A program made the position numbers and the translations under genes. The notes beneath the pieces are model-generated. The model was not told the origin of the DNA. It made no database searches and was given only the letters and a program-made list of their open reading frames with translations. This document shows positions 1 to 6,342 of a stretch of 6,759 nucleotides of DNA, piece by piece. Numbering within the stretch: position 1 is the first letter of the stretch; each line of letters starts with the position of its first letter. Source of the stretch: Nanobdellati archaeon (lineage in GTDB: Archaea > B1Sed10-29 > WALL01 > WAMD01); assembly GCA_015522495.1 (NCBI GenBank), contig WAMD01000009.1:1-6759 (forward strand), read 5' to 3'.

Positions 1-171
1 GATATAGGTAAGCCAGAGAAAGAGTACCCAAAGAGGGGTGAATCCATAGAAAGGGCAAAGAGAAAGATAGAAGATGAATACATAAAAGCTCTGATAAAGG
101 AAATTGAGAGAGAAGACGTGAAAGAAGCTGGAAAAGAAAAAATTGGGAAGAAAGAAAAGCGAAAACAGTAA
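1..171 (+). CDS. C-terminal end of an unidentified charged protein (partial)
   Basis: An open frame enters from the left edge in frame 1 and ends at TAA 169-171, giving 56 residues. The segment is very rich in Lys, Glu and Arg. It begins DIGKPEKEYPKRGES, continues as a probable amphipathic helix (about residues 16-40) and ends in a Lys-rich tail (GKKEKRKQ). Such a tail is common at the end of nucleic-acid-binding or ribosome-associated archaeal proteins, but no domain is visible and I do not recognise the family. The stop codon lies 4 bases from the stop of the convergent HD-domain gene. The reading frame is credible because it is open from the edge and ends cleanly before the neighbour. The start and main domain are outside the window. 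Confidence 0.6.
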   Translation, partial: DIGKPEKEYPKRGESIERAKRKIEDEYIKALIKEIEREDVKEAGKEKIGKKEKRKQ

Positions 172-175
172 AACA

Positions 176-952
176 TCAACCTATGGTGTATTTGTCTATT
201 TCTGACTTGCCTGTTATATCTACCTTGACTTTTATGTATTTCTCCAATCCAGATATCTCTATTTTGTGCTTTAGCAGCTCATCAACTTGGAATATGCCTG
301 CGGGGTTTGTCATTTTTATTGTTATTTCAATGGGCTTTTCTTTTCCTTCTGCGATTTCGACCTTCTCAATTGCCATTGCCGATACTGAGTGTATATTTAT
401 CTTCCCTTTCTCATAGGGTATCCTTGCTCTTCCCCTTTCCATGTCCAACCCGTCTGCTATGCGGACTATTCCTGCCTCGATGGTCAGAGGCCTTGCCTCG
501 CTGTCGTGCATAAGGATGGCATGTAGTACCTCGCCGGTCATAACAGCTATTTGTTCTTCTGAGTAAATGCCATCAAGAAGTTCTTCAATTAATGGTTTAG
601 CTAGTATCAAACCAGTTTCATCGTGCTTCACTCTATGTATTATCATTCCGATATCATGCAGGACAGATGCTAGGACTATTACAACCTCAGCATCTTCATC
701 TGTGAAATTGTAGTCTGGAAAATCCCTTACAAGGCTTGATTGAACATTCTTTTTTTTCAATATCCTAAACAACCTGAGTGCGATATTTGCTACTATTTTA
801 ACGTGTACTGGTCCGTGGTCTGTGTACATTAACCTGTTTATCGCCATCACATTTGAAGACTTTAGGTATGTCATCAGTTTTGCATTGGAGTTTATTCTTT
901 CAATTACATTGGCTAGTTTTTCGTTATTTGCATTTGGAACTGAAATTATCAT
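176..952 (-). CDS. HD-superfamily phosphohydrolase, archaeal family
   Basis: This predicted 258-residue soluble HD-domain protein is a metal-dependent phosphohydrolase by family; its substrate is unknown. Counting from the chosen Met, the ligand candidates are H46 and H50 (DHGPVH), the HD pair H99-D100 (VLHDIGM), H106, H144/H149 (LHAILMHD) and D167 (RIADGLD). The downstream stretch MERGRARIPYEKG and INIHSVSAMAIE is what I remember as strongly conserved in the archaeal family, followed by a beta-rich C-terminal region (about 195-250). The frame extends 17 codons upstream to an ATG at 1001-1003, but that extension runs through the TATA box. The Met at 950-952 (MIISVPNANNEKL) matches the usual N-terminus. 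A minus-strand TATA box centred about 25 bases upstream suggests a leaderless or nearly leaderless transcript. An AAGGAG lies 4 bases before the ATG. The gene is divergent from lemA and convergent with the partial gene on its left. Confidence 0.9.
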   Translation of the reverse strand: MIISVPNANNEKLANVIERINSNAKLMTYLKSSNVMAINRLMYTDHGPVHVKIVANIALRLFRILKKKNVQSSLVRDFPDYNFTDEDAEVVIVLASVLHDIGMIIHRVKHDETGLILAKPLIEELLDGIYSEEQIAVMTGEVLHAILMHDSEARPLTIEAGIVRIADGLDMERGRARIPYEKGKINIHSVSAMAIEKVEIAEGKEKPIEITIKMTNPAGIFQVDELLKHKIEISGLEKYIKVKVDITGKSEIDKYTIG

Positions 953-972
953 AGCACTCCTTACGAGAATGA

Positions 973-981
973 TATATAAAA
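973..981 (-). promoter_or_regulatory. TATA box of the HD-domain gene
   Basis: Read on the minus strand the sequence is TTTTATATA. Its centre is about 25 bases from the A of the ATG at 952, the spacing expected between an archaeal TATA box and the transcription start. This supports the Met at 952 over the upstream in-frame ATG at 1003. It lies back to back with the lemA promoter, about 35 bases away. Confidence 0.6.
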
Positions 982-1016
982 TTGTGCTACCAACGTGATA
1001 CAAATCCTAAGGAATC

Positions 1017-1025
1017 TTTTTATAA
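1017..1025 (+). promoter_or_regulatory. TATA box of the lemA-like gene
   Basis: TTTTTATAA is centred about 34 bases before the ATG at 1055. A start of transcription about 26 bases downstream would leave a leader of only about 8-10 bases, just long enough to carry the GGTGA ribosome binding site. A purine-rich stretch (AAGGAA, 1009-1014) immediately upstream could act as a BRE. Confidence 0.6.
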
Positions 1026-1045
1026 GATTATTAATTAATTTGATT

Positions 1046-1050
1046 GGTGA
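1046..1050 (+). promoter_or_regulatory. Ribosome binding site of the lemA-like gene
   Basis: GGTGA sits 4 bases before the ATG at 1055 and is complementary to the usual archaeal 16S rRNA 3' end. It fixes the start codon of this gene. Confidence 0.6.
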
Positions 1051-1054
1051 TTGA

Positions 1055-1612
1055 ATGATTGGGCTAATAGTATTGGGTTTACTAGTTTTGATTGCTATAG
1101 GTGCTATTGCTTGGATAATCGTAGTGTACAACAGGTTGATAGGGTTAAACAATGCAATAGAGAATACATTCCACCAGATACAAGTTGCCATGAAAAAGAG
1201 GATGGACATGATAGGCCAGCTGGTTGACACAACAAAGAGCTATTTGAAGTATGAGAAGGGTGTGTTCACAGATGTTACGAAGCTAAGGAGTACACCACTT
1301 GCAACACCTGACGATATAAAAAAGGCGAATGACATGGCAACTGCTGTACTAGGTCGAATATTTGCAGTCATGGAGAACTATCCGAAGGTCCAAGGCGTAG
1401 AAGCAGTAAAGCAATTGCAAGAGAGCATAAAGAACATAGAGGCAGAGATAGCAAGGCAAAGGTACCTCTACAATGACCAAGTGCAGACCTTCAACGTGAC
1501 CATACAGGTATTCCCAAACAACCTAATAGCTGGTATGCTAGGGTTTAAGAAGAAGCCATACTTGGAGTTCGGTGAAGAGGTGTCAAAAAGGCCTGAGACA
1601 AAAGTCTGGTGA
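1055..1612 (+). CDS. lemA: LemA family membrane protein
   Basis: The product has 185 residues, a usual length for LemA proteins, which have one N-terminal membrane anchor followed by a long antiparallel helical bundle. Residues 2-25 form a hydrophobic segment that ends in YNRLIGLNNAIENTF, the typical anchor-to-helix junction. Then come VAMKKRMDMIGQLV (about 44-57), ENYPKVQGVEAVKQLQESI (about 107-125), the signature AEIARQRYLYNDQVQTFN (130-147) and FPNNLIAGMLGFKKKPY (153-169). I see all family landmarks in order; the usual IPNLV after the first helix reads IGQLV. The molecular function of LemA is not established. LemA genes often neighbour DUF2207 or TPM-domain membrane proteins, and a DUF2207 gene follows here after 75 bases. 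Together they may act at the cell envelope, which is inference. TATA box and GGTGA site support the start. Confidence 0.93.
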   Translation: MIGLIVLGLLVLIAIGAIAWIIVVYNRLIGLNNAIENTFHQIQVAMKKRMDMIGQLVDTTKSYLKYEKGVFTDVTKLRSTPLATPDDIKKANDMATAVLGRIFAVMENYPKVQGVEAVKQLQESIKNIEAEIARQRYLYNDQVQTFNVTIQVFPNNLIAGMLGFKKKPYLEFGEEVSKRPETKVW

Positions 1613-1616
1613 TGTA

Positions 1617-1645
1617 TTGTTGATAACAATTGGTTTAACAAACCA
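1617..1645. repeat. Two adjacent short inverted repeats between lemA and the DUF2207 gene
   Basis: TTGTT-GAT-AACAA (1617-1629) is followed one base later by TGGTTT-AAC-AAACCA (1631-1645). Both are perfect, with 5 and 6 bp arms. A T7 run (1657-1663) follows 11 bases after the second and merges with the TATA box of the next gene. The pair could help end lemA transcription or be a regulator site upstream of the DUF2207 promoter. The arms are short and AT-rich, so chance is not excluded. Confidence 0.4.
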
Positions 1646-1659
1646 TAACCCCCACATTT

Positions 1660-1667
1660 TTTTATAT
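1660..1667 (+). promoter_or_regulatory. TATA box of the DUF2207 gene
   Basis: TTTTATAT at the end of a T-run has its centre about 24 bases before the ATG at 1688. That spacing, together with the absence of any GG-rich ribosome binding site before the ATG (CCAACC precedes it), suggests a leaderless mRNA. The DUF2207 gene can therefore be transcribed separately from lemA. Confidence 0.55.
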
Positions 1668-1687
1668 GATTTACTCATTATCCAACC

Positions 1688-3499
1688 ATGTCGTCCAAAT
1701 TCATGGATATTGTGAAGTTCGTTGTATTGCTCATAAGCGCTCTAATCTTATCCTTTTACTCTGCTAGTTTCATATCAAGCACGTCAAATATCATGATACT
1801 TTTTATAACAGTCATTATAGCAGCAGTGTTGATACCTATATCCTTAAAACGAAGATGGAAATACTCTACAAACATATCTGACAAAAAATTTCTAATTTTG
1901 CTATTATTGACTATGCTGTTTGGCTTTTTCATAGGCCAATTCCATTTTAAGCCAGACGTTTACGTTGAACCATATGCATTAAACATAAGCTTGGGCCAGG
2001 ACTCTGCCTACGTGGTTGAGACACTAACCTACCACGTCTCGCCTGCTGCGCGCGGTCATGAGTTTTACAGGAGCTATTACCATAACGGCCCACTGGCTGG
2101 GATGGTCGTTGAAGGTATAAAATGTCCTGATGGATTTGCCCCGAAGACCTATGAAAGAAAGAATAGAATTGAACTGGCCTGTCGATCAAGTGATTATGTT
2201 AGGCCCGGGGTCTATAAGGTTGGTTTTATTTACCACATTCCAAGGCCTTATGTTTGTTATCAAAACCTTTGCTTCTTTGACTGGAACGTGCTGACTAACT
2301 TCCAGCTGGATATTTACAATGCCAGGGTGCATGTCACAGGAGGAAAGGAAGTATGGGGTTATCCACCAATAGACAATAGATTTGACCTACCAGCCAAGAC
2401 GCTCTTAGAAGTAAAGGCGACAAAACCGAGATCCGAGGTAACTGCTTATTGGCTGGACAAAAAAGAGCCTGATTCAAGGATATTCGAAAAGGAATGGCAA
2501 ACCCATATTGCGGCGTTCACGTATAGGTACAGCCAGATTGTAGCCCTAGCCGCACTGGCTGTTGTGCTTTTAGTCCTATATGCAATATACCTAGTGTTTG
2601 GAAAGGAAGTAACTGTCACAGGAGTCCCAGATGTTCTTCACTATCCTCCAACAAAGAGAAAACCGTATGATGTAAACAGGATTGCGTTTGATGATCCAAA
2701 CACAGTAGAACTAGAAGGGATCCAGGCAACGCTTCTAGACCTAGCTAGGAAAGGCTGGTTAGAAATTGGGATGTATAAAATAAAGTTCAAGCAAGGAAAA
2801 GGTGAACTAGATGAGTATGAAAAGGGGGTGTACGACTTCTATAAATCCCTTGTCAACCAGGGTGATACGTTGGACATAAGGCTATTGAGAGACAAGATAA
2901 ACACGTCCAGTGACCTATCATGGTTGAAAAATCTGAAGAGCAGGCTGGATAAACTGAAACGTCCAAAGGCAAAAAACGCATTTGACAAAAAGGGCAAGTG
3001 GATAGCAGTAGTATGGCTACTAATATCGCTTATAATAGTTTATATGTTTAGGTTCGCGCTTAATGCATGGGTTAGGAACGGATTACTAACCAGTCTATGG
3101 ACAGGAGCTTGGATAGTAATCATACTTGATACATACTGCTTCGGTAGGTTTGACAAAAAATTGTACAAAGAGATTCTTATGTGGAAAGCATTTGCCAGGC
3201 TGTTGGGTGACTACTCTTTGATAAAGAAATATGCTCCACAGGACATCCTTATGTGGGGAGACTGGTTGGTTTACGCCACTGCCCTAGGAAAGGCAGATAA
3301 CGTGATAAGGGCTATGAGTGAGTTTAACGTCAACATACCAAACATAGACAGGACATCTATTGACACAGTTTCACCTATTATTATTTACTCCGCAACCACG
3401 TCCAGGTATTCCCAGCTGACTTCATCTAAAACCAGTGGGTTCAGCGGTGGAGGTGGGTTCGGTGGTGGATTTGGAGGAGGCGGAGGGGGGTTCAGGTAG
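1688..3499 (+). CDS. DUF2207 family multi-pass membrane protein with Gly-rich tail
   Basis: The product has 603 residues. Hydrophobic segments lie at about 9-29, 33-53, 67-86, 283-304, 437-457 and 465-482. A basic loop (KRRWK, 54-58) between the second and third suggests that loop is cytoplasmic, placing the beta-rich region 87-282 outside the cell. That region holds four Cys (146, 165, 190, 195). A cytoplasmic part follows, with TVELEGIQATLLDLARKGWLEI (about 339-360) resembling the DUF2207 helix-wing segment. After the paired membrane helices comes the family signature WKAFARLLGDYSLIKKYAP and WGDWLVYATALGKAD (about 499-537). The protein ends in an extreme Gly tract (584-603), typical of the family. 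Function is unknown; linkage with LemA suggests an envelope role. Three membrane segments before the external domain are more than the usual single one. A T-run lies 32 bases after the stop. Confidence 0.9.
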   Translation: MSSKFMDIVKFVVLLISALILSFYSASFISSTSNIMILFITVIIAAVLIPISLKRRWKYSTNISDKKFLILLLLTMLFGFFIGQFHFKPDVYVEPYALNISLGQDSAYVVETLTYHVSPAARGHEFYRSYYHNGPLAGMVVEGIKCPDGFAPKTYERKNRIELACRSSDYVRPGVYKVGFIYHIPRPYVCYQNLCFFDWNVLTNFQLDIYNARVHVTGGKEVWGYPPIDNRFDLPAKTLLEVKATKPRSEVTAYWLDKKEPDSRIFEKEWQTHIAAFTYRYSQIVALAALAVVLLVLYAIYLVFGKEVTVTGVPDVLHYPPTKRKPYDVNRIAFDDPNTVELEGIQATLLDLARKGWLEIGMYKIKFKQGKGELDEYEKGVYDFYKSLVNQGDTLDIRLLRDKINTSSDLSWLKNLKSRLDKLKRPKAKNAFDKKGKWIAVVWLLISLIIVYMFRFALNAWVRNGLLTSLWTGAWIVIILDTYCFGRFDKKLYKEILMWKAFARLLGDYSLIKKYAPQDILMWGDWLVYATALGKADNVIRAMSEFNVNIPNIDRTSIDTVSPIIIYSATTSRYSQLTSSKTSGFSGGGGFGGGFGGGGGGFR

Positions 3500-3530
3500 T
3501 GTAACTCCCTAAGACAAACTTCACGTTATC

Positions 3531-3537
3531 TTTTTTT
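3531..3537 (+). terminator. T-run terminator after the DUF2207 gene
   Basis: Seven T residues, preceded by TATC, lie 32 bases after the TAG at 3497-3499. T-runs without a hairpin are enough for termination in many archaea. The stretch TTTAAAATA overlapping its end could instead be an upstream TATA element of the next gene. Confidence 0.45.
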
Positions 3538-3560
3538 AAAATAAACAGCCTTAATCATTG

Positions 3561-3570
3561 TAATATTATA
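3561..3570 (+). promoter_or_regulatory. TATA-like element of the 466-aa gene
   Basis: TAATATTATA is centred about 25 bases before the ATG at 3591. If used, transcription would start at or near the ATG, and the GTGAGG at 3583-3588 would not be transcribed. The alternative box TTTAAAATA (3535-3543) would give a leader of about 25 bases that includes GTGAGG. The sequence does not decide between them. Confidence 0.45.
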
Positions 3571-3590
3571 CAGATGCTAAGAGTGAGGAT

Positions 3591-4991
3591 ATGGTAAAGG
3601 GCAAAAAGAAACGACTTGTCAAAAAACCTAGAATGTCCCAACCTAGTTGGTACAAGGAGTTCAAAGACTTGAGGGAAGAAAGAATTAAAAATGGATTTCA
3701 TAAAGACACGTACGATAAAGACATGAAAGAGCTAGAAAATGGAGTTCTTCCAATAAGCAAAAGGACTATACTATCTAGAAAGGGAGCAATGAGAACGGTG
3801 GCTAGCAGTTTTAAAAAAATAACCAATAGGGTGAATAGGACTGTGGGGATGGCAAGCGATAAGCCCGCCCTTTTGACGAAGAGAGTTAGTAATGGGGGCG
3901 TTCTTGAAGTCTTAACACCATTTGACTACACTTACTCAGAGAATTTACTCAATATACTAAATGATATTGATAAAGATGACAGTGACCATATCTACACATT
4001 GTACATTAACGGGGGGTACATTGAGGGGACAGGTAGAGTGTTGTACAATGGAATAATGTCTGCAGTTAATACAATGATGTATGTTGGTAAAAAGAGTAAA
4101 TACGACGGGCCAAAAACGTGGCAATCAAAACTTATAATAAGATCAAGGTTTTCACCCATGGACAAGTCCGGGCTCAAAAGGACTATGAGAGAGATCATAT
4201 TACACCCAGAGTTTGACAGTATGGATACTAGGGTAGCATACCACTCAACACTTAAAATTAATCATCCTATATTCGGTGATGGGTGGAGAGTTAGACTAAA
4301 AGGGGGTATATCTAGTGAGCCAAAATGGAAGAAAACAATAGAGGATAAGGTAAAAAATAGAGACGTCTCCTCAGAGTACGAGACAGGGCTCCCAGGCTTC
4401 TACTCGAAGCACCACGCTAAGAAGTACTTCAAGGTTGCACAATCACTGGTTAGGAATGGTTTGTACGATAAGATGATAAACATACCCATAGCTATATTTG
4501 AATTCCCGAACATAAAAGCACTAAGATTCTGGAAAATGGGTAAGAAAATAGGCATAACCACAGCGTCGACTGCTGTTCTTGAGCTGAGTAGAGCATCAGA
4601 GAGAATGCTGTATTTGAAGAGATTATTTAACTCCCCAGATAACTTGATGGAAATACAGAGTGTATTACACAAAAAGTATAAGGGTATCCCAGTTGATAGG
4701 CCGGCACCATTAGACGTAGTTAAATACACAAAAAGGCTCACAGAAGATCTAAAAGAAAACCTGAAAAGAAATCTTGTTGAGATATGGGAAAAAACGGGCT
4801 ACGCACCTAACCCAGATGAATGGGGATTCCACGACTTTGACTTCTATGGAAGAGTTGCAGACTACGACGCGTTCTCTAAGGTGTTGTTCAAAAAGTCTGC
4901 CATGAATAGGATAAATAAAATAATATCAAGGCTTGACCAGATGAACTTAGAAGCAAACAAGCTAATGGAAAAACTTGGAAGAAAGAAATAA
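3591..4991 (+). CDS. Uncharacterised basic protein, 466 aa
   Basis: I do not recognise this protein. It has 466 residues, no signal peptide and no membrane segment, so a cytoplasmic location is likely. The N-terminus is strongly basic (KGKKKRLVKKPR, 3-14), followed by a charged helical stretch (20-50). Residues about 92-240 look beta-rich, with YTLYINGGYIEGTGRVLYNG (135-154) and GDGWRVRLKGG (229-239). A mixed region with a conspicuous acidic/aromatic patch (PDEWGFHDFDFYGRVADYDAF, 408-428) precedes a C-terminal helix with coiled-coil character (436-463). Basic ends suggest nucleic-acid or ribonucleoprotein contact, which is inference. Possible roles include a lineage-specific or mobile-element protein. 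It is the first of three unidentified + strand genes ending at the tRNA. The ATG at 3591 is preceded by GTGAGG; other nearby ATG/GTG codons are out of frame. Sustained open frame and ordinary composition make it a real gene. Confidence 0.8.
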   Translation: MVKGKKKRLVKKPRMSQPSWYKEFKDLREERIKNGFHKDTYDKDMKELENGVLPISKRTILSRKGAMRTVASSFKKITNRVNRTVGMASDKPALLTKRVSNGGVLEVLTPFDYTYSENLLNILNDIDKDDSDHIYTLYINGGYIEGTGRVLYNGIMSAVNTMMYVGKKSKYDGPKTWQSKLIIRSRFSPMDKSGLKRTMREIILHPEFDSMDTRVAYHSTLKINHPIFGDGWRVRLKGGISSEPKWKKTIEDKVKNRDVSSEYETGLPGFYSKHHAKKYFKVAQSLVRNGLYDKMINIPIAIFEFPNIKALRFWKMGKKIGITTASTAVLELSRASERMLYLKRLFNSPDNLMEIQSVLHKKYKGIPVDRPAPLDVVKYTKRLTEDLKENLKRNLVEIWEKTGYAPNPDEWGFHDFDFYGRVADYDAFSKVLFKKSAMNRINKIISRLDQMNLEANKLMEKLGRKK

Positions 4992-5049
4992 CCATAATCT
5001 AATGAGAGTAATAATATAATGTGAGTAAAATAGGCTGGTAGATAGCGAT

Positions 5050-5067
5050 TGTAACTGTAATTGTTAA
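5050..5067. repeat. Three degenerate tandem hexamers upstream of the nucleotidyltransferase-like gene
   Basis: The 132-base gap 4992-5123 holds three successive six-base units TGTAAC, TGTAAT and TGTTAA. They end 14 bases before the TATA box at 5082. They could be a protein-binding site, but the units are short, AT-rich and only three. A second TATA-like decamer (ATAATATAAT, 5011-5020) lies earlier in the same gap. Nothing else, including any small reading frame with good support, was seen there. Confidence 0.25.
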
Positions 5068-5081
5068 ATTGATGCGGTTTG

Positions 5082-5088
5082 TATAATA
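5082..5088 (+). promoter_or_regulatory. TATA box of the nucleotidyltransferase-like gene
   Basis: TATAATA is centred about 39 bases before the ATG at 5124. A transcription start about 27 bases downstream (near 5112) would give a leader of about 12 bases carrying the GGTGG site. Confidence 0.5.
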
Positions 5089-5115
5089 AGTAGTTTGATA
5101 ACAACGTCTAATGAT

Positions 5116-5120
5116 GGTGG
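5116..5120 (+). promoter_or_regulatory. Ribosome binding site of the nucleotidyltransferase-like gene
   Basis: GGTGG lies 3 bases before the ATG at 5124. Two ATG triplets just upstream (5111 and 5114) are in another frame and reach TGA after a few codons, so the ATG at 5124 is the start. Confidence 0.5.
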
Positions 5121-5123
5121 TCC

Positions 5124-6302
5124 ATGTCTGAGAAAAGAATACCTCACAAGAAAATGGGGGAAGGTATATATTACGAAGATGAAAGGCTATCGTCCATACT
5201 CCCAAATCTACGATATAGGGTAATCATGAAAGGTATGCAACAACCGAACCTAGGTAATGATTTGATAGGTAAAGAATATTTGGATAAAATAAAAAATCTG
5301 CCCGATAAAGGATATATCCTAGTCCAATTGTATCAAGGATACCCTGGGAAAGGAGTGACAGGGTACGCAAGGATATTAAAAAGTGATTCTAAGGCTAAGA
5401 TAGAGGATGCGCATGTAGCTAGTTGGGTTGATGGGGGAAAAGATAGTTTAGTCAGCGAGATCGCCAAAAAGTTATTCCTAGAAGACCTGAGGCCAGAAGG
5501 TATGTTCAAGGATGAAGTGATCCAAAAGTTGAAAAAACTAGCTAAAACGAAAAGGATAATTGAGAAGACGTTAAAGGAGGAAAACAAGGGGTTTATAACG
5601 TATGAACTAGCCATTGAGACATTCAAGAGGATAAAGGGTGTTGATCTTGGAAAGGATGATGAGATCGGAAAAATAGCTTTGATGTTTCCAATAGAAATAA
5701 CAGAGCAATATGGAATAAAGAATTACATTCTAGAAAAGTACAAGGATCCAAGATACCTAGACACAATGGATGAGTTCAAGAAGTGGTACCTAAATCAGTT
5801 CACACCTGCTCTTTGGAAGTTGATAAAAGAAAACAAGGTTGCACAGAGGATACTGAGAAAACCAAATAAGAACCTAGGCGAAAGCCCAAACCAAAGGATA
5901 GTCGCACATATAACCGCAAAGGAGAAAGTTAAAGAGAGGTATAATAAGTTGCTCGACAAGCAAGGTGAAGTTGAGGGCAAACTCCAGGATGCATTAACTT
6001 ATGTCATGGAAAGGTTAAAATCAGAAGCTCCAATAGATAGGAGTAAGATGAGGTTTGCAGGATCATCTACTAGGCGAGCAGTGAGGACTCCGCTAAGCGA
6101 CATAGACCTGTGGGTACGCGCTCCATACTCTAACTATTGGAGTACACTCTCATGGGATGTCTTTAGGAAGTTTGGGGTTAGGTTGAACATTGTAAGTAAA
6201 CAAGAATTGCCAGATGTTCTGGACGAACTCAAAAGGATGAAAAAGAGAAGAGAAAAGATTAAGATGAAAAGGGAACGTTGGAGAAACAGAGCCAAAAAAT
6301 AA
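5124..6302 (+). CDS. Uncharacterised protein with C-terminal nucleotidyltransferase-like motif
   Basis: The product has 392 residues. The C-terminal part carries the signature of the polymerase-beta-type nucleotidyltransferase fold: FAGSSTRRAVRTPLSDIDLW (311-330), with G313-S314 and the metal-ligand pair D326/D328. About 25 residues on, GVRLNIVSKQEL (351-362) aligns with the strand that normally carries the third Asp (as in VDLV of minimal nucleotidyltransferases), but here the position is N355 (codon AAC). The fold is followed only by a Lys/Arg-rich tail (370-392), with no recognisable nucleotide-binding partner domain. The first 280 residues are unrecognised: a mixed alpha/beta part (about 20-120), helices (125-175) and further helical sequence. 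Transfer of a nucleotide to a tRNA, protein or small molecule is possible by fold, but the missing acid may mean altered or lost catalysis. It has its own TATA box and lies between two unidentified genes. Confidence 0.75.
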   Translation: MSEKRIPHKKMGEGIYYEDERLSSILPNLRYRVIMKGMQQPNLGNDLIGKEYLDKIKNLPDKGYILVQLYQGYPGKGVTGYARILKSDSKAKIEDAHVASWVDGGKDSLVSEIAKKLFLEDLRPEGMFKDEVIQKLKKLAKTKRIIEKTLKEENKGFITYELAIETFKRIKGVDLGKDDEIGKIALMFPIEITEQYGIKNYILEKYKDPRYLDTMDEFKKWYLNQFTPALWKLIKENKVAQRILRKPNKNLGESPNQRIVAHITAKEKVKERYNKLLDKQGEVEGKLQDALTYVMERLKSEAPIDRSKMRFAGSSTRRAVRTPLSDIDLWVRAPYSNYWSTLSWDVFRKFGVRLNIVSKQELPDVLDELKRMKKRREKIKMKRERWRNRAKK

Positions 6303-6310
6303 AAACAATG

Positions 6311-6320
6311 ATAATATAAT
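6311..6320 (+). promoter_or_regulatory. TATA box of the 83-aa gene
   Basis: ATAATATAAT is centred about 37 bases before the ATG at 6352, placing the transcription start near 6342 and the GGTGGTG site at the very 5' end of the leader. The same decamer occurs at 5011-5020. Confidence 0.5.
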
Positions 6321-6342
6321 TAACTCAGCTAAAGCGTTAAAA

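Noticed and set aside
953..1003. Seventeen-codon N-terminal extension of the HD-domain protein to an ATG at 1003
   Set aside because: It is hydrophobic, unlike the family N-terminus, and passes through the TATA box that fits the ATG at 952.
961..1230. Minus-strand open frame of 89 codons across the lemA promoter and 5' end
   Set aside because: It overlaps the well-supported lemA gene and two promoters and has low-complexity composition, so it is a shadow frame.
1605..1640. GTGATGT after lemA as a possible C/D-box guide RNA C motif
   Set aside because: The C box is imperfect, no D/D' CTGA boxes stand at suitable spacing, and the start overlaps the lemA stop.
3432..3496. GGT/GGA-rich repetitive DNA as a possible tandem repeat
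   Set aside because: It encodes the Gly-rich tail that is typical of DUF2207 proteins, in frame to the stop codon, and has no regular repeat unit.
4188..4205. R-x4-H (R200 to H205) in the 466-aa protein, as a possible HEPN toxin motif paired with the nucleotidyltransferase
   Set aside because: The motif is short and expected by chance in a 466-residue Arg-rich protein. The surroundings are not the small all-helical domain typical of HEPN, and the nucleotidyltransferase is not a minimal single-domain one.
4400..4741. Minus-strand open frame of 113 codons inside the 466-aa gene
   Set aside because: It lies wholly within a longer, better supported gene, and its composition looks like the complement of a Lys-rich coding strand.
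5424..5456. GGKDS in the 392-aa protein (residues 104-108), resembling a PP-loop ATPase motif
   Set aside because: The leading Ser of SGGKDS is Asp here, the motif is not near the N-terminus after a beta strand as usual, and no other PP-loop features follow.
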